Below, in pieces: positions 1 through 5,061 of a DNA stretch of 6,914 nucleotides. Source of the stretch: an uncultured Eubacteriales bacterium (GTDB lineage Bacteria; Bacillota; Clostridia; Christensenellales; Borkfalkiaceae). Position numbers and translations under genes: made by a program. Position 1 is the stretch's first letter. Each line of letters opens with the position of its first letter. The notes under the pieces are model-generated. The model was not told the DNA's origin. It worked only from the letters and a program-made list of their open reading frames with translations, and searched no databases. The stretch spans positions 1 through 6,914 of the forward strand of contig CAJLKN010000029.1 in NCBI GenBank assembly GCA_905207235.1, written 5' to 3'.

Positions 1-22
1 GGCTGAGGCAAAAGCCTCAGCC
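1..22. terminator. Hairpin at left edge, probable terminator
   Basis: A perfect 9-bp inverted repeat, GGCTGAGGC and GCCTCAGCC, flanks an AAAA (plus) or TTTT (minus) loop. Read on plus it is followed only by a scattered T-rich stretch. Read on minus any T-tract would lie outside the window. It could end the minus-strand SPFH cassette about 110 nt after the last stop codon, or a plus-strand gene off the left edge. The hairpin is certain; its direction is not. Confidence 0.5.
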
Positions 23-132
23 GCCGCTTAGTTTCTTAAAATATTTACCTGTAAACATTTAAAAATTTCCGTGTCCGAAGTTGCGGTTAACGGCGGGATA
101 TTGGCCTATAAAAAAAGTTATAAAGGCGCGCT

Positions 133-399
133 TTAACTGCCGCCGCTTTCGCCCTTTGCACAATTTTCGTCCGTTTCGCCGTTAATATATGTACCGCCGT
201 CTGCTGAATTTTCCTTCTCTGCGCACTCCCCGTCGCGGGTTATGCGTTTGCGCTTATTGCGCACGCACTCGCTGAGGAGGTACTCAATCTGTCCGTTGAC
301 CGAGCGGAATTCGTCCGCCGCCCAGCGCTCCAATTCGGCGTAAAGGTGCGCGGATATGCGCAAGGGAATTTGTTTTTTGCCGTTCTTTTTGTCCTGCAT
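133..399 (-). CDS. Arc-like ribbon-helix-helix DNA-binding protein (88 aa)
   Basis: A small probable transcription regulator, third gene of the SPFH cassette. Residues 8-52 fit an Arc/MetJ-type ribbon-helix-helix domain. A basic strand (KKQIPLRIS) is followed by a first helix with AELERWAADEF and a second helix with SVNGQIEYLLSECVR, then the basic run KRKR. The tail (53-88) is acidic, Gly/Ser/Asn-rich and probably disordered. The 'IPLRI...RWAADEFRSVNGQIE.LL' pattern is typical of small RHH proteins. Such proteins bind DNA as dimers and often repress their own operon. The ATG at 399 lies 8 nt after the preceding stop codon, and the ribosome binding site AGGTG overlaps that stop (TAGGTG), so translational coupling is likely. 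No toxin-like gene is next to it, so an antitoxin role is unsupported. Confidence 0.85.
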   Translation of the reverse strand: MQDKKNGKKQIPLRISAHLYAELERWAADEFRSVNGQIEYLLSECVRNKRKRITRDGECAEKENSADGGTYINGETDENCAKGESGGS

Positions 400-407
400 T
401 TCAGCAC

Positions 408-1034
408 CTATGCCTCGTCGTTACTTTGACTGTCGCCGTCGCTTTGCTCATAAATTTTAGTAAGTTGTTCGTAAACATACTGTTCGGCGGGCTTTATGCG
501 CTTTACATATCGCGCCAGCATTATGAACAGCACGGCGAGTGCAACAACCATGCCCGCAAATGCCGCAAATCCCGTTACCCCGCCTATATGTGCGCTCCAA
601 CCGCTTTTTGAGTAGTCCGCCGTGCACGCGCCTGCAATCAGTCCTGCGGCGCAGAAGCCGAAAAATACGGCTATTGCCGCCATGTTGCCGCGGCGGTGGT
701 AGGCGCAGTATTCGCTCTGCAACTGCCTGCGCACTTCGTCAAGGCGGTTGTCCTTAAATTTAGCTTCGTTGGCGCGCAAAATGTCCTTGCGCCGCCTGTC
801 GGCATAGATGGCGTAAGCTACCCATATCCCGAACAATGCAATCCCCGCCGCAATCGAAATCCACAAGGTGTTTTCACCCAGATATTTTTCAAGCGATATC
901 GCGCAGACACCGCCTGCGGCAAGAGCTATTAAAAATGACGCAATGTATATCTTCGCCGAGCGTCTGTACAGTTTGTCAATTTCGTCCTTGTCGGCAGGGT
1001 CGCACAAAAACCAGTTTTCGCGGTTGCCGTTCAT
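408..1034 (-). CDS. Four-TM membrane protein of unknown function in the SPFH cassette (208 aa)
   Basis: An integral membrane protein I do not recognise as a named family. It has a soluble N-terminus (1-26, WFLCDPADKDEIDKLYRR). TM segments lie near 29-46 and 56-77, then comes a charged loop (78-116, RRRKD...VRRQLQSEY), then TMs near 117-137 and 151-175, and a polar acidic C-terminus. The basic RRRKD after TM2 and the ARYVKR after TM4 suggest that both ends and the loop are cytoplasmic. I chose the ATG at 1034 because it overlaps the SPFH stop codon by one base (TGATG). The longer reading from 1142 would only run antiphase inside the SPFH gene. The overlap implies coupled synthesis, so this protein may be a membrane partner of the SPFH protein (inference). 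Confidence 0.8.
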   Translation of the reverse strand: MNGNRENWFLCDPADKDEIDKLYRRSAKIYIASFLIALAAGGVCAISLEKYLGENTLWISIAAGIALFGIWVAYAIYADRRRKDILRANEAKFKDNRLDEVRRQLQSEYCAYHRRGNMAAIAVFFGFCAAGLIAGACTADYSKSGWSAHIGGVTGFAAFAGMVVALAVLFIMLARYVKRIKPAEQYVYEQLTKIYEQSDGDSQSNDEA

Positions 1035-1978
1035 CAGTAGATGGACCCGCTGTTTACAACGGGCTGGGCTTCCTTGTTGCCGCAGAGGACGACCAAAAGG
1101 TTGGAAACCATCGCGGCTTTCCTCTCGTCGTCCAGCTCGCAAACTTTGTTGTCCGACAGCTTTTTAAGCGCCATATCCACCATGGAAACGGCGCCGTCCA
1201 CGATCTTCTGCCTTGCCGCGATAATTGCTGCCGCTTGCTGCCTTTGAAGCATCGCCGCGGCGATTTCGGGCGCGTATGCAAGGTTGGAAATGCGCGCTTC
1301 CAATATTTCAAGCCCCGCCATATCTACGCGCTCCTGAAGTTCGGCTTTCAAAATATTTGCAATCTCCTGCGAAGAGCCGCGCAGCGACTTCTCGTCGCCG
1401 TTGTCGGATACGTCGTAAGGATACTGCCTTGCGACCTGCCTTATCGCGCTGTCTGTCTGCGTGGATATGTAGGTGGAGTAATTTTCCACCGCAAATACAG
1501 CCTTCGCGGTATCGACTATGCGCCAGATTACGACGACGCCTATTTCGATGGGGTTGCCCTCCTCGTCGTTTACCTTTTGTTTGTCGTTGTTGAGCGTCAT
1601 GGCTTTAAGGCTGAGCTTTCTTTTGCCGAGCATGCCCGCAGCCGCCAGAGTGTTTACGGGGTTGACTGTGCCGCACAGCGGATTGACGAAATAAAATCCG
1701 TCCTTTTTGAGCGTGCCGTAATACTTGCCGAAAAAGGTCAGAACGATTGCCTCGTTGGGCGCAAGTATCTTAAAGCCCGCACAGCACACCGCGCACACGA
1801 TAAAAATTATAATGCCCGCAAAGAGCAGCATCATATATGCCTGATTGTGAGCGTAAGAGGTCATTACCATTCCCGTAACGGCGATCGCAATCGCGACGAT
1901 AAATCCGAGTATTACGACTATAAGCGCAATCCAGCCGTTCATGCCCTTAATTTGCTTTTCTTTTACGTTTTCTTCCAT
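1034..1978 (-). CDS. SPFH/band-7 domain membrane protein (314 aa)
   Basis: A stomatin/prohibitin/flotillin/HflK-C superfamily protein. Members form membrane-anchored oligomeric rings or microdomain scaffolds and often tune proteases or membrane organisation. Two N-terminal TM segments (about 14-39 and 48-68) precede the SPFH domain (about 68-260), which begins ILAPNEAIVLTFFGKYYGT and continues with DGFYFVNP. The end of the domain is a helical stretch, APEIAAAMLQRQQAAAII followed by AARQKIVDGAVSMVDMAL, typical of the band-7 coiled-coil region. The C-terminus is QPVVNSGSIY. From memory, this subfamily in Actinobacteria and Firmicutes ends in PVVNxGxxY and is often beside a small RHH protein, as here. 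The ATG at 1978 has AAGGAG five bases upstream and a consensus promoter about 30 nt further on. It is the first gene of the cassette. The substrate or partner is unknown. Confidence 0.92.
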   Translation of the reverse strand: MEENVKEKQIKGMNGWIALIVVILGFIVAIAIAVTGMVMTSYAHNQAYMMLLFAGIIIFIVCAVCCAGFKILAPNEAIVLTFFGKYYGTLKKDGFYFVNPLCGTVNPVNTLAAAGMLGKRKLSLKAMTLNNDKQKVNDEEGNPIEIGVVVIWRIVDTAKAVFAVENYSTYISTQTDSAIRQVARQYPYDVSDNGDEKSLRGSSQEIANILKAELQERVDMAGLEILEARISNLAYAPEIAAAMLQRQQAAAIIAARQKIVDGAVSMVDMALKKLSDNKVCELDDERKAAMVSNLLVVLCGNKEAQPVVNSGSIY

Positions 1979-1990
1979 AAAAATCTCCTT

Positions 1991-2011
1991 TGATATCGCA
2001 GTGATATCACT
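1991..2011. promoter_or_regulatory. Putative operator: 12-bp palindrome plus repeated GATATC one turn away
   Basis: AGTGATATCACT (2000-2011) is a perfect 12-bp palindrome over the predicted transcription start of the SPFH cassette. The block TGATATC occurs at 1991-1997 and again at 2002-2008, an 11-bp step that puts both copies on the same DNA face. RHH repressors commonly bind tandem short symmetric sites as side-by-side dimers, and the cassette encodes one. The geometry is seen directly. The operator role and the choice of protein are inference. Confidence 0.5.
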
Positions 2012-2014
2012 TAC

Positions 2015-2042
2015 ATTATACAGAATGCGGCAAAGTTGTCAA
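2015..2042 (-). promoter_or_regulatory. Consensus sigma-A promoter of the SPFH cassette
   Basis: On the minus strand a perfect -35 TTGACA (2042-2037) is separated by 16 bp from a perfect -10 TATAAT (2020-2015). Transcription should start near 2008, giving a leader of about 30 nt that carries the AAGGAG site (1990-1985) for the SPFH ATG at 1978. The match predicts strong basal activity, which makes a repressor site plausible. Confidence 0.85.
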
Positions 2043-2061
2043 TATGCTCAAAAAATTTGCT

Positions 2062-2096
2062 TTGCGCGGTGCAATGTAAAGTGGTATAATAAAAAT
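2062..2096 (+). promoter_or_regulatory. Extended -10 promoter of the HNH gene, leaderless
   Basis: An extended -10, TGGTATAAT, occupies 2082-2090 with the perfect hexamer at 2085-2090. Seventeen bases upstream is only a weak -35 (TTGCGC, 2062-2067), as expected for extended -10 promoters. The predicted start lies about 7 nt past the hexamer, at or next to the ATG at 2097. There is no room for, and no sign of, a ribosome binding site. The promoter is back to back with the SPFH promoter. Confidence 0.7.
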
Positions 2097-2528
2097 ATGA
2101 AGCTCAATTTCGAACTCGTCCCCGACAGTTGCTGGTATTCCAATCTTCGCTCCCTTCTGCCGCCGGGCGGTTGGGACATAATAAGAAAAAAGGCATATGC
2201 CCGCGCGGGCGGCAGGTGCATGATATGCGGTTCGCCCGAAAAGCGGCTCGAAGCGCACGAAAGGTGGTCCTATGACGAAAAGAACGCCGTGCAGAAGCTG
2301 GAAGACGTCGTCGCCGTCTGCCGCAAGTGCCACGCAGTCATACACATCGGGCGCACCCAGCTTACGGGCGGGGAGAGGGAGGCGGAGGCGCACTTCATGA
2401 AGGTCAACGGCTGCACTTATGCCGAATACCGCAAAGCGCTCGGCGAAGCAAACGAGGCTCACCGCCGCAGAAACCTCATCGGGGAGTGGAAGCTGGACTT
2501 GTCCGTATTGCCCGAATTGCTTAAATAA
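2097..2528 (+). CDS. HNH-family nuclease-like zinc protein (143 aa)
   Basis: A small protein with an HNH/zinc-ribbon core. Zinc ligands C41-x2-C44 and C75-x2-C78 bracket the EAHERW segment (H54). H79 and H83 (CRKCHAVIHIG) supply the second half, a metal-bound beta-beta-alpha nuclease layout. The N-terminal VPDSCWYSNLRSLLPPGGWD, the later VNGCTYAEY and the C-terminal EWKLDLSVL resemble, from memory, a widespread bacterial family of stand-alone HNH proteins of about 140-200 residues with no known role. Length and motifs look intact. I chose the ATG at 2097 because homology-like sequence begins there and the -10 box ends six bases before it. Upstream in-frame codons lie inside the SPFH promoter. 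No convincing terminator follows. Nuclease activity and target are inferred only from the fold. Confidence 0.85.
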   Translation: MKLNFELVPDSCWYSNLRSLLPPGGWDIIRKKAYARAGGRCMICGSPEKRLEAHERWSYDEKNAVQKLEDVVAVCRKCHAVIHIGRTQLTGGEREAEAHFMKVNGCTYAEYRKALGEANEAHRRRNLIGEWKLDLSVLPELLK

Positions 2529-2613
2529 TTAGTCGGTGGGCAAAAAGAAAGGTAAAGGCGAGCAATTTTTTTATAAAAATTTAAAATCAGGGCTTAAAAA
2601 AGCTCAAAACGAG

Positions 2614-2642
2614 TTGACAATATATGGGCAAACTTATATAAT
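2614..2642 (+). promoter_or_regulatory. Perfect consensus promoter of rplJL
   Basis: TTGACA (2614-2619), a 17-bp spacer and TATAAT (2637-2642) match the sigma-A consensus fully. Runs of A and T at 2565-2610 just upstream look like an UP element that would raise output further. Transcription should begin near 2649. This fits a ribosomal protein operon with its own start, controlled afterwards by the leader. Confidence 0.93.
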
Positions 2643-2660
2643 ATCAACGTAAAAATTAAT

Positions 2661-2710
2661 TTACGCCGCAGACAGCAAGTGGAATTTTTCCTTAATTTCT
2701 TGCCGAGGTA
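2661..2710 (+). promoter_or_regulatory. L10 leader (ribosomal protein L10(L12)4 binding element)
   Basis: The segment carries the hallmark halves of the Firmicutes L10 leader: GCAGACAGCAAG (2668-2679) and CTTGCCGAGG (2699-2708). GCAAG (2675-2679) pairs with CTTGC (2699-2703). Inside it GGAA (2681-2684) pairs with TTCC (2688-2691). The unpaired AGACA and CGAGG flanks form the kink-turn-like site that L10 recognises, mimicking its 23S rRNA site. Excess L10-L12 complex binds here and lowers expression of the operon. The attenuator hairpin downstream shows that control here is probably by transcription termination, as known in Bacillus subtilis. Confidence 0.9.
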
Positions 2711-2741
2711 GTAAGAACAAAGTCATAATTTTGTATTTTGT

Positions 2742-2770
2742 CCTTGTGCCGCGCGGTGCAAGGTTTTTTT
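2742..2770 (+). terminator. Attenuator terminator in the rplJ leader
   Basis: CCTTGTGCC (2742-2750) pairs with GGTGCAAGG (2755-2763), a 9-bp stem with two G-T pairs and a GCGC loop, followed directly by seven Ts (2764-2770). It ends 29 nt before the rplJ start. A competing antiterminator is visible: 2713-2722 can pair with 2736-2745 (one mismatch), which takes up the 5' arm of the terminator. Binding of L10 to the leader would be expected to favour termination. Confidence 0.88.
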
Positions 2771-2785
2771 ATTGCAAAATAAAAC

Positions 2786-2791
2786 GGGAGG
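2786..2791 (+). promoter_or_regulatory. Ribosome binding site fixing the TTG start of rplJ
   Basis: GGGAGG sits eight bases before the TTG at 2800 and 16 bases after the attenuator T-run. It is the only good Shine-Dalgarno site in the leader, so it decides the start codon. Confidence 0.85.
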
Positions 2792-2799
2792 TAAATAAT

Positions 2800-3324
2800 T
2801 TGTCAGCTAACTTTGAAGCAAAGAAAGTAGTTGTTCAGGAAATCGTCGATAAGATCAAGGCTTCCAAGTCTGTAGTCTTCGTTGATTACAAAGGTCTTAC
2901 CGTTGCCGAAGTTTCCGAACTGCGCAACAAGTGCAAGAAGGCTAACTGCGAATACAAGGTTTACAAAAACACTCTTGTTCGCAAGGCATTCAACGAACTC
3001 GGCTACGATATGTTCGATGCGGACCTCAACGGCCCCACGGCAGTCGCATTCGGCGCAGACGAAACGGGTGCAGCCAAGGCTATGGTTGCCGCTTCTAAAG
3101 ATTACGAAAACAAAGTCGTATTGAAGAGCGCTTTCGTGGATAACTCGTATGTAGACAAAGCGGGCGTTAAGGCACTTGCAACGATGCCTTCGAAAGAAGA
3201 GCTCATCGCAAAGATGCTCGGCTCGATGCAGGCTCCTGTGTCAAACTTCGCGGGTGTACTTTCCAACCTTATGTCGGGAATTGTTCGCGTACTCAACGGT
3301 ATTGCACAGAGCAAAGAGGCTTAA
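2800..3324 (+). CDS. rplJ: 50S ribosomal protein L10 (174 aa)
   Basis: L10 anchors the L7/L12 stalk to 23S rRNA at the GTPase centre of the large subunit. The N-terminal rRNA-binding domain shows VVFVDYKGLTVAEVSELR (25-42) and YKVYKNTLVRKA (52-63), then LNGPTAVAF (76-84). MPSKEELIAKMLGSMQAP (129-146) leads into the C-terminal helix (147-174) that binds L12 dimers. Length fits the family (about 165-175). The start is TTG at 2800, with GGGAGG at 2786-2791 eight bases upstream. No ATG fits, and an earlier TTG (2731) would place coding sequence across the attenuator hairpin. It is cotranscribed with rplL and regulated by its own product through the leader. Confidence 0.97.
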   Translation: MSANFEAKKVVVQEIVDKIKASKSVVFVDYKGLTVAEVSELRNKCKKANCEYKVYKNTLVRKAFNELGYDMFDADLNGPTAVAFGADETGAAKAMVAASKDYENKVVLKSAFVDNSYVDKAGVKALATMPSKEELIAKMLGSMQAPVSNFAGVLSNLMSGIVRVLNGIAQSKEA

Positions 3325-3342
3325 ATTTAATTTTAAGCAGAA

Positions 3343-3377
3343 CGTATCGGCGGGCGTCCGGCCGAAAACAGGATACG
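3343..3377 (+). promoter_or_regulatory. Hairpin in the rplJ-rplL intergenic region
   Basis: CGTATC (3343-3348) pairs with GATACG (3372-3377). Inside it, 3349-3354 pairs with 3358-3363 (GGC with GCC and GG with CC, around one G-G mismatch). No T-run follows at once, so it is not an ordinary terminator. It lies in the 90 nt between rplJ and rplL, upstream of the rplL ribosome binding site (3401-3405). An RNA-processing or stability element that lets L12 be made in excess of L10 is plausible, but this is inference. Confidence 0.5.
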
Positions 3378-3414
3378 CACAATAAATTAAAAAATTTTTC
3401 AGGAGATTATAAAA

Positions 3415-3795
3415 ATGGCAGACGTACAGAAATTTATCGAAGAAATCAAATCCATGACCGTTCTCGAACTCAACGAGCTCGTTAAAGCACTTGAAGAAGA
3501 ATTCGGCGTAAGCGCAGCAGCTCCCGTAGCAGTAGCAGCAGCTCCCGCAGCAGGCGCAGCAGCAGCTGCACCCGCAGCAGAAGAAAAGACCGAATTCAAC
3601 ATCGTTCTTAAAGACGCAGGCGCTAAGAAGATCGACGTTATCAAGGTCGTTCGCGCATTCACCGGTCTCGGACTTGTTGAAGCTAAGCAGGCAGTTGAAA
3701 AGGGCGGCGTTCTTAAAGAGAATGTTGCTAAGGAAGAAGCTGACAAGATCGTCGCTGACCTCAAGGCAGCAGGCGCAACTGCAGTTGCTGAATAA
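3415..3795 (+). CDS. rplL: 50S ribosomal protein L7/L12 (126 aa)
   Basis: L7/L12 is the multicopy stalk protein that recruits translation factors (EF-Tu, EF-G, IF2, RF3) and stimulates their GTPase activity. The N-terminal dimerisation domain (1-33, VQKFIEEIKSMTVLELNELV) binds L10. The hinge (34-55) is almost pure Ala/Pro/Gly/Val and is coded largely by GCA, giving a low-complexity DNA tract. The C-terminal domain (57-126) has FNIVLKDAGAKKIDVIKVVR and TGLGLVEAKQAVE, the factor-binding face. The segment usually reading like GAPKxVKE is KGGVLKE here, a mild deviation. The ATG at 3415 has AGGAG at 3401-3405. A strong terminator follows, so rplL ends the operon; rpoB does not follow. Confidence 0.98.
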   Translation: MADVQKFIEEIKSMTVLELNELVKALEEEFGVSAAAPVAVAAAPAAGAAAAAPAAEEKTEFNIVLKDAGAKKIDVIKVVRAFTGLGLVEAKQAVEKGGVLKENVAKEEADKIVADLKAAGATAVAE

Positions 3796-3815
3796 TTTAT
3801 TTAAAAACCCGTTTG

Positions 3816-3854
3816 AAATACGCGCAGGGAACTCCCTGCGCGTATTTTATTTTT
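3816..3854 (+). terminator. Terminator of the rplJL operon
   Basis: AAATACGCGCAGGG (3816-3829) and CCCTGCGCGTATTT (3834-3847) form a perfect 14-bp stem with an AACT loop, followed by a T-rich tract (TATTTTTATT). It begins 20 bases after the rplL stop and should be very efficient. Confidence 0.95.
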
Positions 3855-3926
3855 ATTGCGCAAAGGAATAAGGCTTTTTCCGCGGTGAAAACGGAGTGAT
3901 AAATGTTCAATGCCGCGCAAAAACGC

Positions 3927-3955
3927 TTGACTGTTAATGTTTAAACAAGTAAAAT
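3927..3955 (+). promoter_or_regulatory. Promoter of the lipoprotein gene
   Basis: TTGACT (3927-3932), a 17-bp spacer and TAAAAT (3950-3955) each differ from consensus by one base. Transcription should start near 3962, leaving a short leader with AAAGGA (3973-3978) seven bases before the ATG at 3986. The gene is therefore independent of rplJL. Confidence 0.8.
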
Positions 3956-3985
3956 TAAAAGGCAAACGTTTAAAAGGATTATTGT

Positions 3986-4891
3986 ATGAAAAAGTTTATA
4001 AGGCGCGCTGCCGCAATGGCTGCGCTGGCTGCGGTGGCAGTGGCTGTGCCCATGATGTCGGGCTGCACTTCCGACCATCCCGAAGCCGTAGTTACAATAG
4101 AATTCAACGGTACTACCTACGAACTCAACTACAAAATGTACCGCAATATGTATCCCCAGACGGTACAGCACTTTATCGAGCTTGCCGACGCGGGCTTCTA
4201 CGACAACACAATTATCCATAATTATGCCACCAATTACTGGTATGGCGGCGGATATACCTACAACGACGCTTCCTATTCGGGCGACTACGCTTCCGATTAC
4301 GAGGCGGGCGACGGCGCAATGAGGGAATACTTCGAGGCTAACTCCAAGGAAAGGCAGTATGCCGACCTCTTTGCGGCGGGCAAACTTACGCCTTCGGTAT
4401 ATCGCGACTATCTCGACGGCGAATACCGCAACGCTCTGCCCACTCTGATAGGTGAAACGGGCGAAACGCACGTCATCGAAAACGGCGCGCTTACGGGCGG
4501 TTACGGCGCTCTTCGCATGTTCTATTCGGACAAAGACCTCGAAACGAGCGATATCGTCTATCTCGATAAGGACGGCAACGACATGCCCATCCTCGCAGAG
4601 TACGGTCAGCACAGCGCGACGAGCCTGTTCTCCATTCAGGTAAGCACTTCTACCGACGCTGACAGCAATTACTGCATATTCGCTCAGCTCACCGATACGA
4701 CGCCGCTCTCCGATTTGCAGTCTGCTATAACCAGCTATACGGCTAGCCACTCCAGCTTTACTATGTCGGTAAGCAATGTCGAAATCGACCTCTACGACCA
4801 GATTATAGGCGACAGATACACCAACTACGACACCTACACGGTAACTTCTGTTCCCATTAAAATAGTTTCGGTAAAAATCACAAAATATTGA
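3986..4891 (+). CDS. Cyclophilin-like lipoprotein with altered active site (301 aa)
   Basis: A predicted exported lipoprotein. Residues 1-26 are a signal peptide (KKFIRR, then an Ala/Val core) ending in the lipobox MSGC, with C27 as lipid anchor. The mature part reads like a cyclophilin-type peptidyl-prolyl isomerase: VTIEFNGTTYEL (36-47), then YPQTVQHFIELADAGFYDNT (56-75), matching the usual APKTVENFVKL..GFYDGT. Later SATSLFSIQVSTSTDADSNY (210-229) with CIFAQL resembles SQFFI....DGKHxVFG, and the C-terminal PIKIVSVKI fits the last strand. Where active cyclophilins have FHR...FMxQGG, this has IHN (77-79) and YWYGGG (84-89), so the catalytic Arg and Gln are missing. Residues 80-165 include a Tyr/Asp-rich insert with no homology I recognise. 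It may bind peptides or act as a surface chaperone without isomerase activity (inference). Confidence 0.75.
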   Translation: MKKFIRRAAAMAALAAVAVAVPMMSGCTSDHPEAVVTIEFNGTTYELNYKMYRNMYPQTVQHFIELADAGFYDNTIIHNYATNYWYGGGYTYNDASYSGDYASDYEAGDGAMREYFEANSKERQYADLFAAGKLTPSVYRDYLDGEYRNALPTLIGETGETHVIENGALTGGYGALRMFYSDKDLETSDIVYLDKDGNDMPILAEYGQHSATSLFSIQVSTSTDADSNYCIFAQLTDTTPLSDLQSAITSYTASHSSFTMSVSNVEIDLYDQIIGDRYTNYDTYTVTSVPIKIVSVKITKY

Positions 4892-4899
4892 TTGAATTG

Positions 4900-4934
4900 A
4901 CCCGCGGACAAAACATCCGCGGGTTTATTTTTTT
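4900..4934 (+). terminator. Terminator after the lipoprotein gene
   Basis: CCCGCGGA (4901-4908) pairs with TCCGCGGG (4916-4923) around a CAAAACA loop, extended by an A-T pair, and a T-rich tract (TTTATTTTTTT) follows. It starts 9 nt after the stop codon. Confidence 0.93.
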
Positions 4935-5023
4935 AGGCTGTCGCTCCGATTAGTGAAAATGCGGAGGAGGGGCAATGCGCCTGTTTTTGTCGCATAAAGG
5001 TAATAATCAAGGCAAAAAAGGAG

Positions 5024-5055
5024 GCGCGCCGCGGAAAAATTTTTCCGCGGCGCGC
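5024..5055. terminator. 32-bp perfect palindrome, probable bidirectional terminator
   Basis: Positions 5024-5039 and 5040-5055 are exact reverse complements (GCGCGCCGCGGAAAAA and its complement), with no spacer. In RNA the A5/T5 centre would open as the loop over an 11-bp GC stem. Minus-strand transcripts of the 53-residue gene reach it 6 nt after their stop at 5062 and then meet CTCCTTTTTT. Plus-strand transcripts meet TTTTT immediately after it. It would therefore stop RNA polymerase from both sides and insulate the lipoprotein gene from the minus-strand unit. Confidence 0.85.
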
Positions 5056-5061
5056 TTTTTG

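Noticed and set aside
106..135. Intrinsic terminator just after the RHH stop codon (minus strand, T7 at 118-112)
   Set aside because: The T-run is present, but the only stems before it are 4-5 weak pairs, so I could not support a terminator here.
408..1142. Longer 244-residue version of the 4-TM protein starting at 1142
   Set aside because: The extra 36 residues lie inside the SPFH gene, are Arg/Gly/Gln-rich and lack a ribosome binding site. The ATG at 1034 overlaps the SPFH stop codon.
836..1993. A 385-codon plus-strand open frame opposite the SPFH and 4-TM genes
   Set aside because: It is antisense to two well-supported genes, has Arg/Cys/His-rich composition, no domain, and arises from their codon bias.
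2590..2605. Small stem-loop after the HNH gene (GGGCTT / AAGCTC) as its terminator
   Set aside because: It is a short stem with a G-T pair and is followed by AAAACGAG, not Ts. It lies in the likely UP element of the rplJ promoter.
2731..2799. N-terminal extension of L10 by 23 residues from the TTG at 2731
   Set aside because: It would translate the attenuator hairpin and has no ribosome binding site. L10 homology begins after the TTG at 2800.
3505..3590. GCA-rich low-complexity stretch in rplL as a DNA repeat or microsatellite
   Set aside because: It encodes the normal Ala/Pro hinge of L7/L12 and reflects codon preference.
3941..4750. A 269-codon minus-strand open frame opposite the lipoprotein gene
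   Set aside because: It mirrors a gene with signal peptide, promoter, ribosome binding site and terminator. It has no start signals or recognisable motifs of its own.
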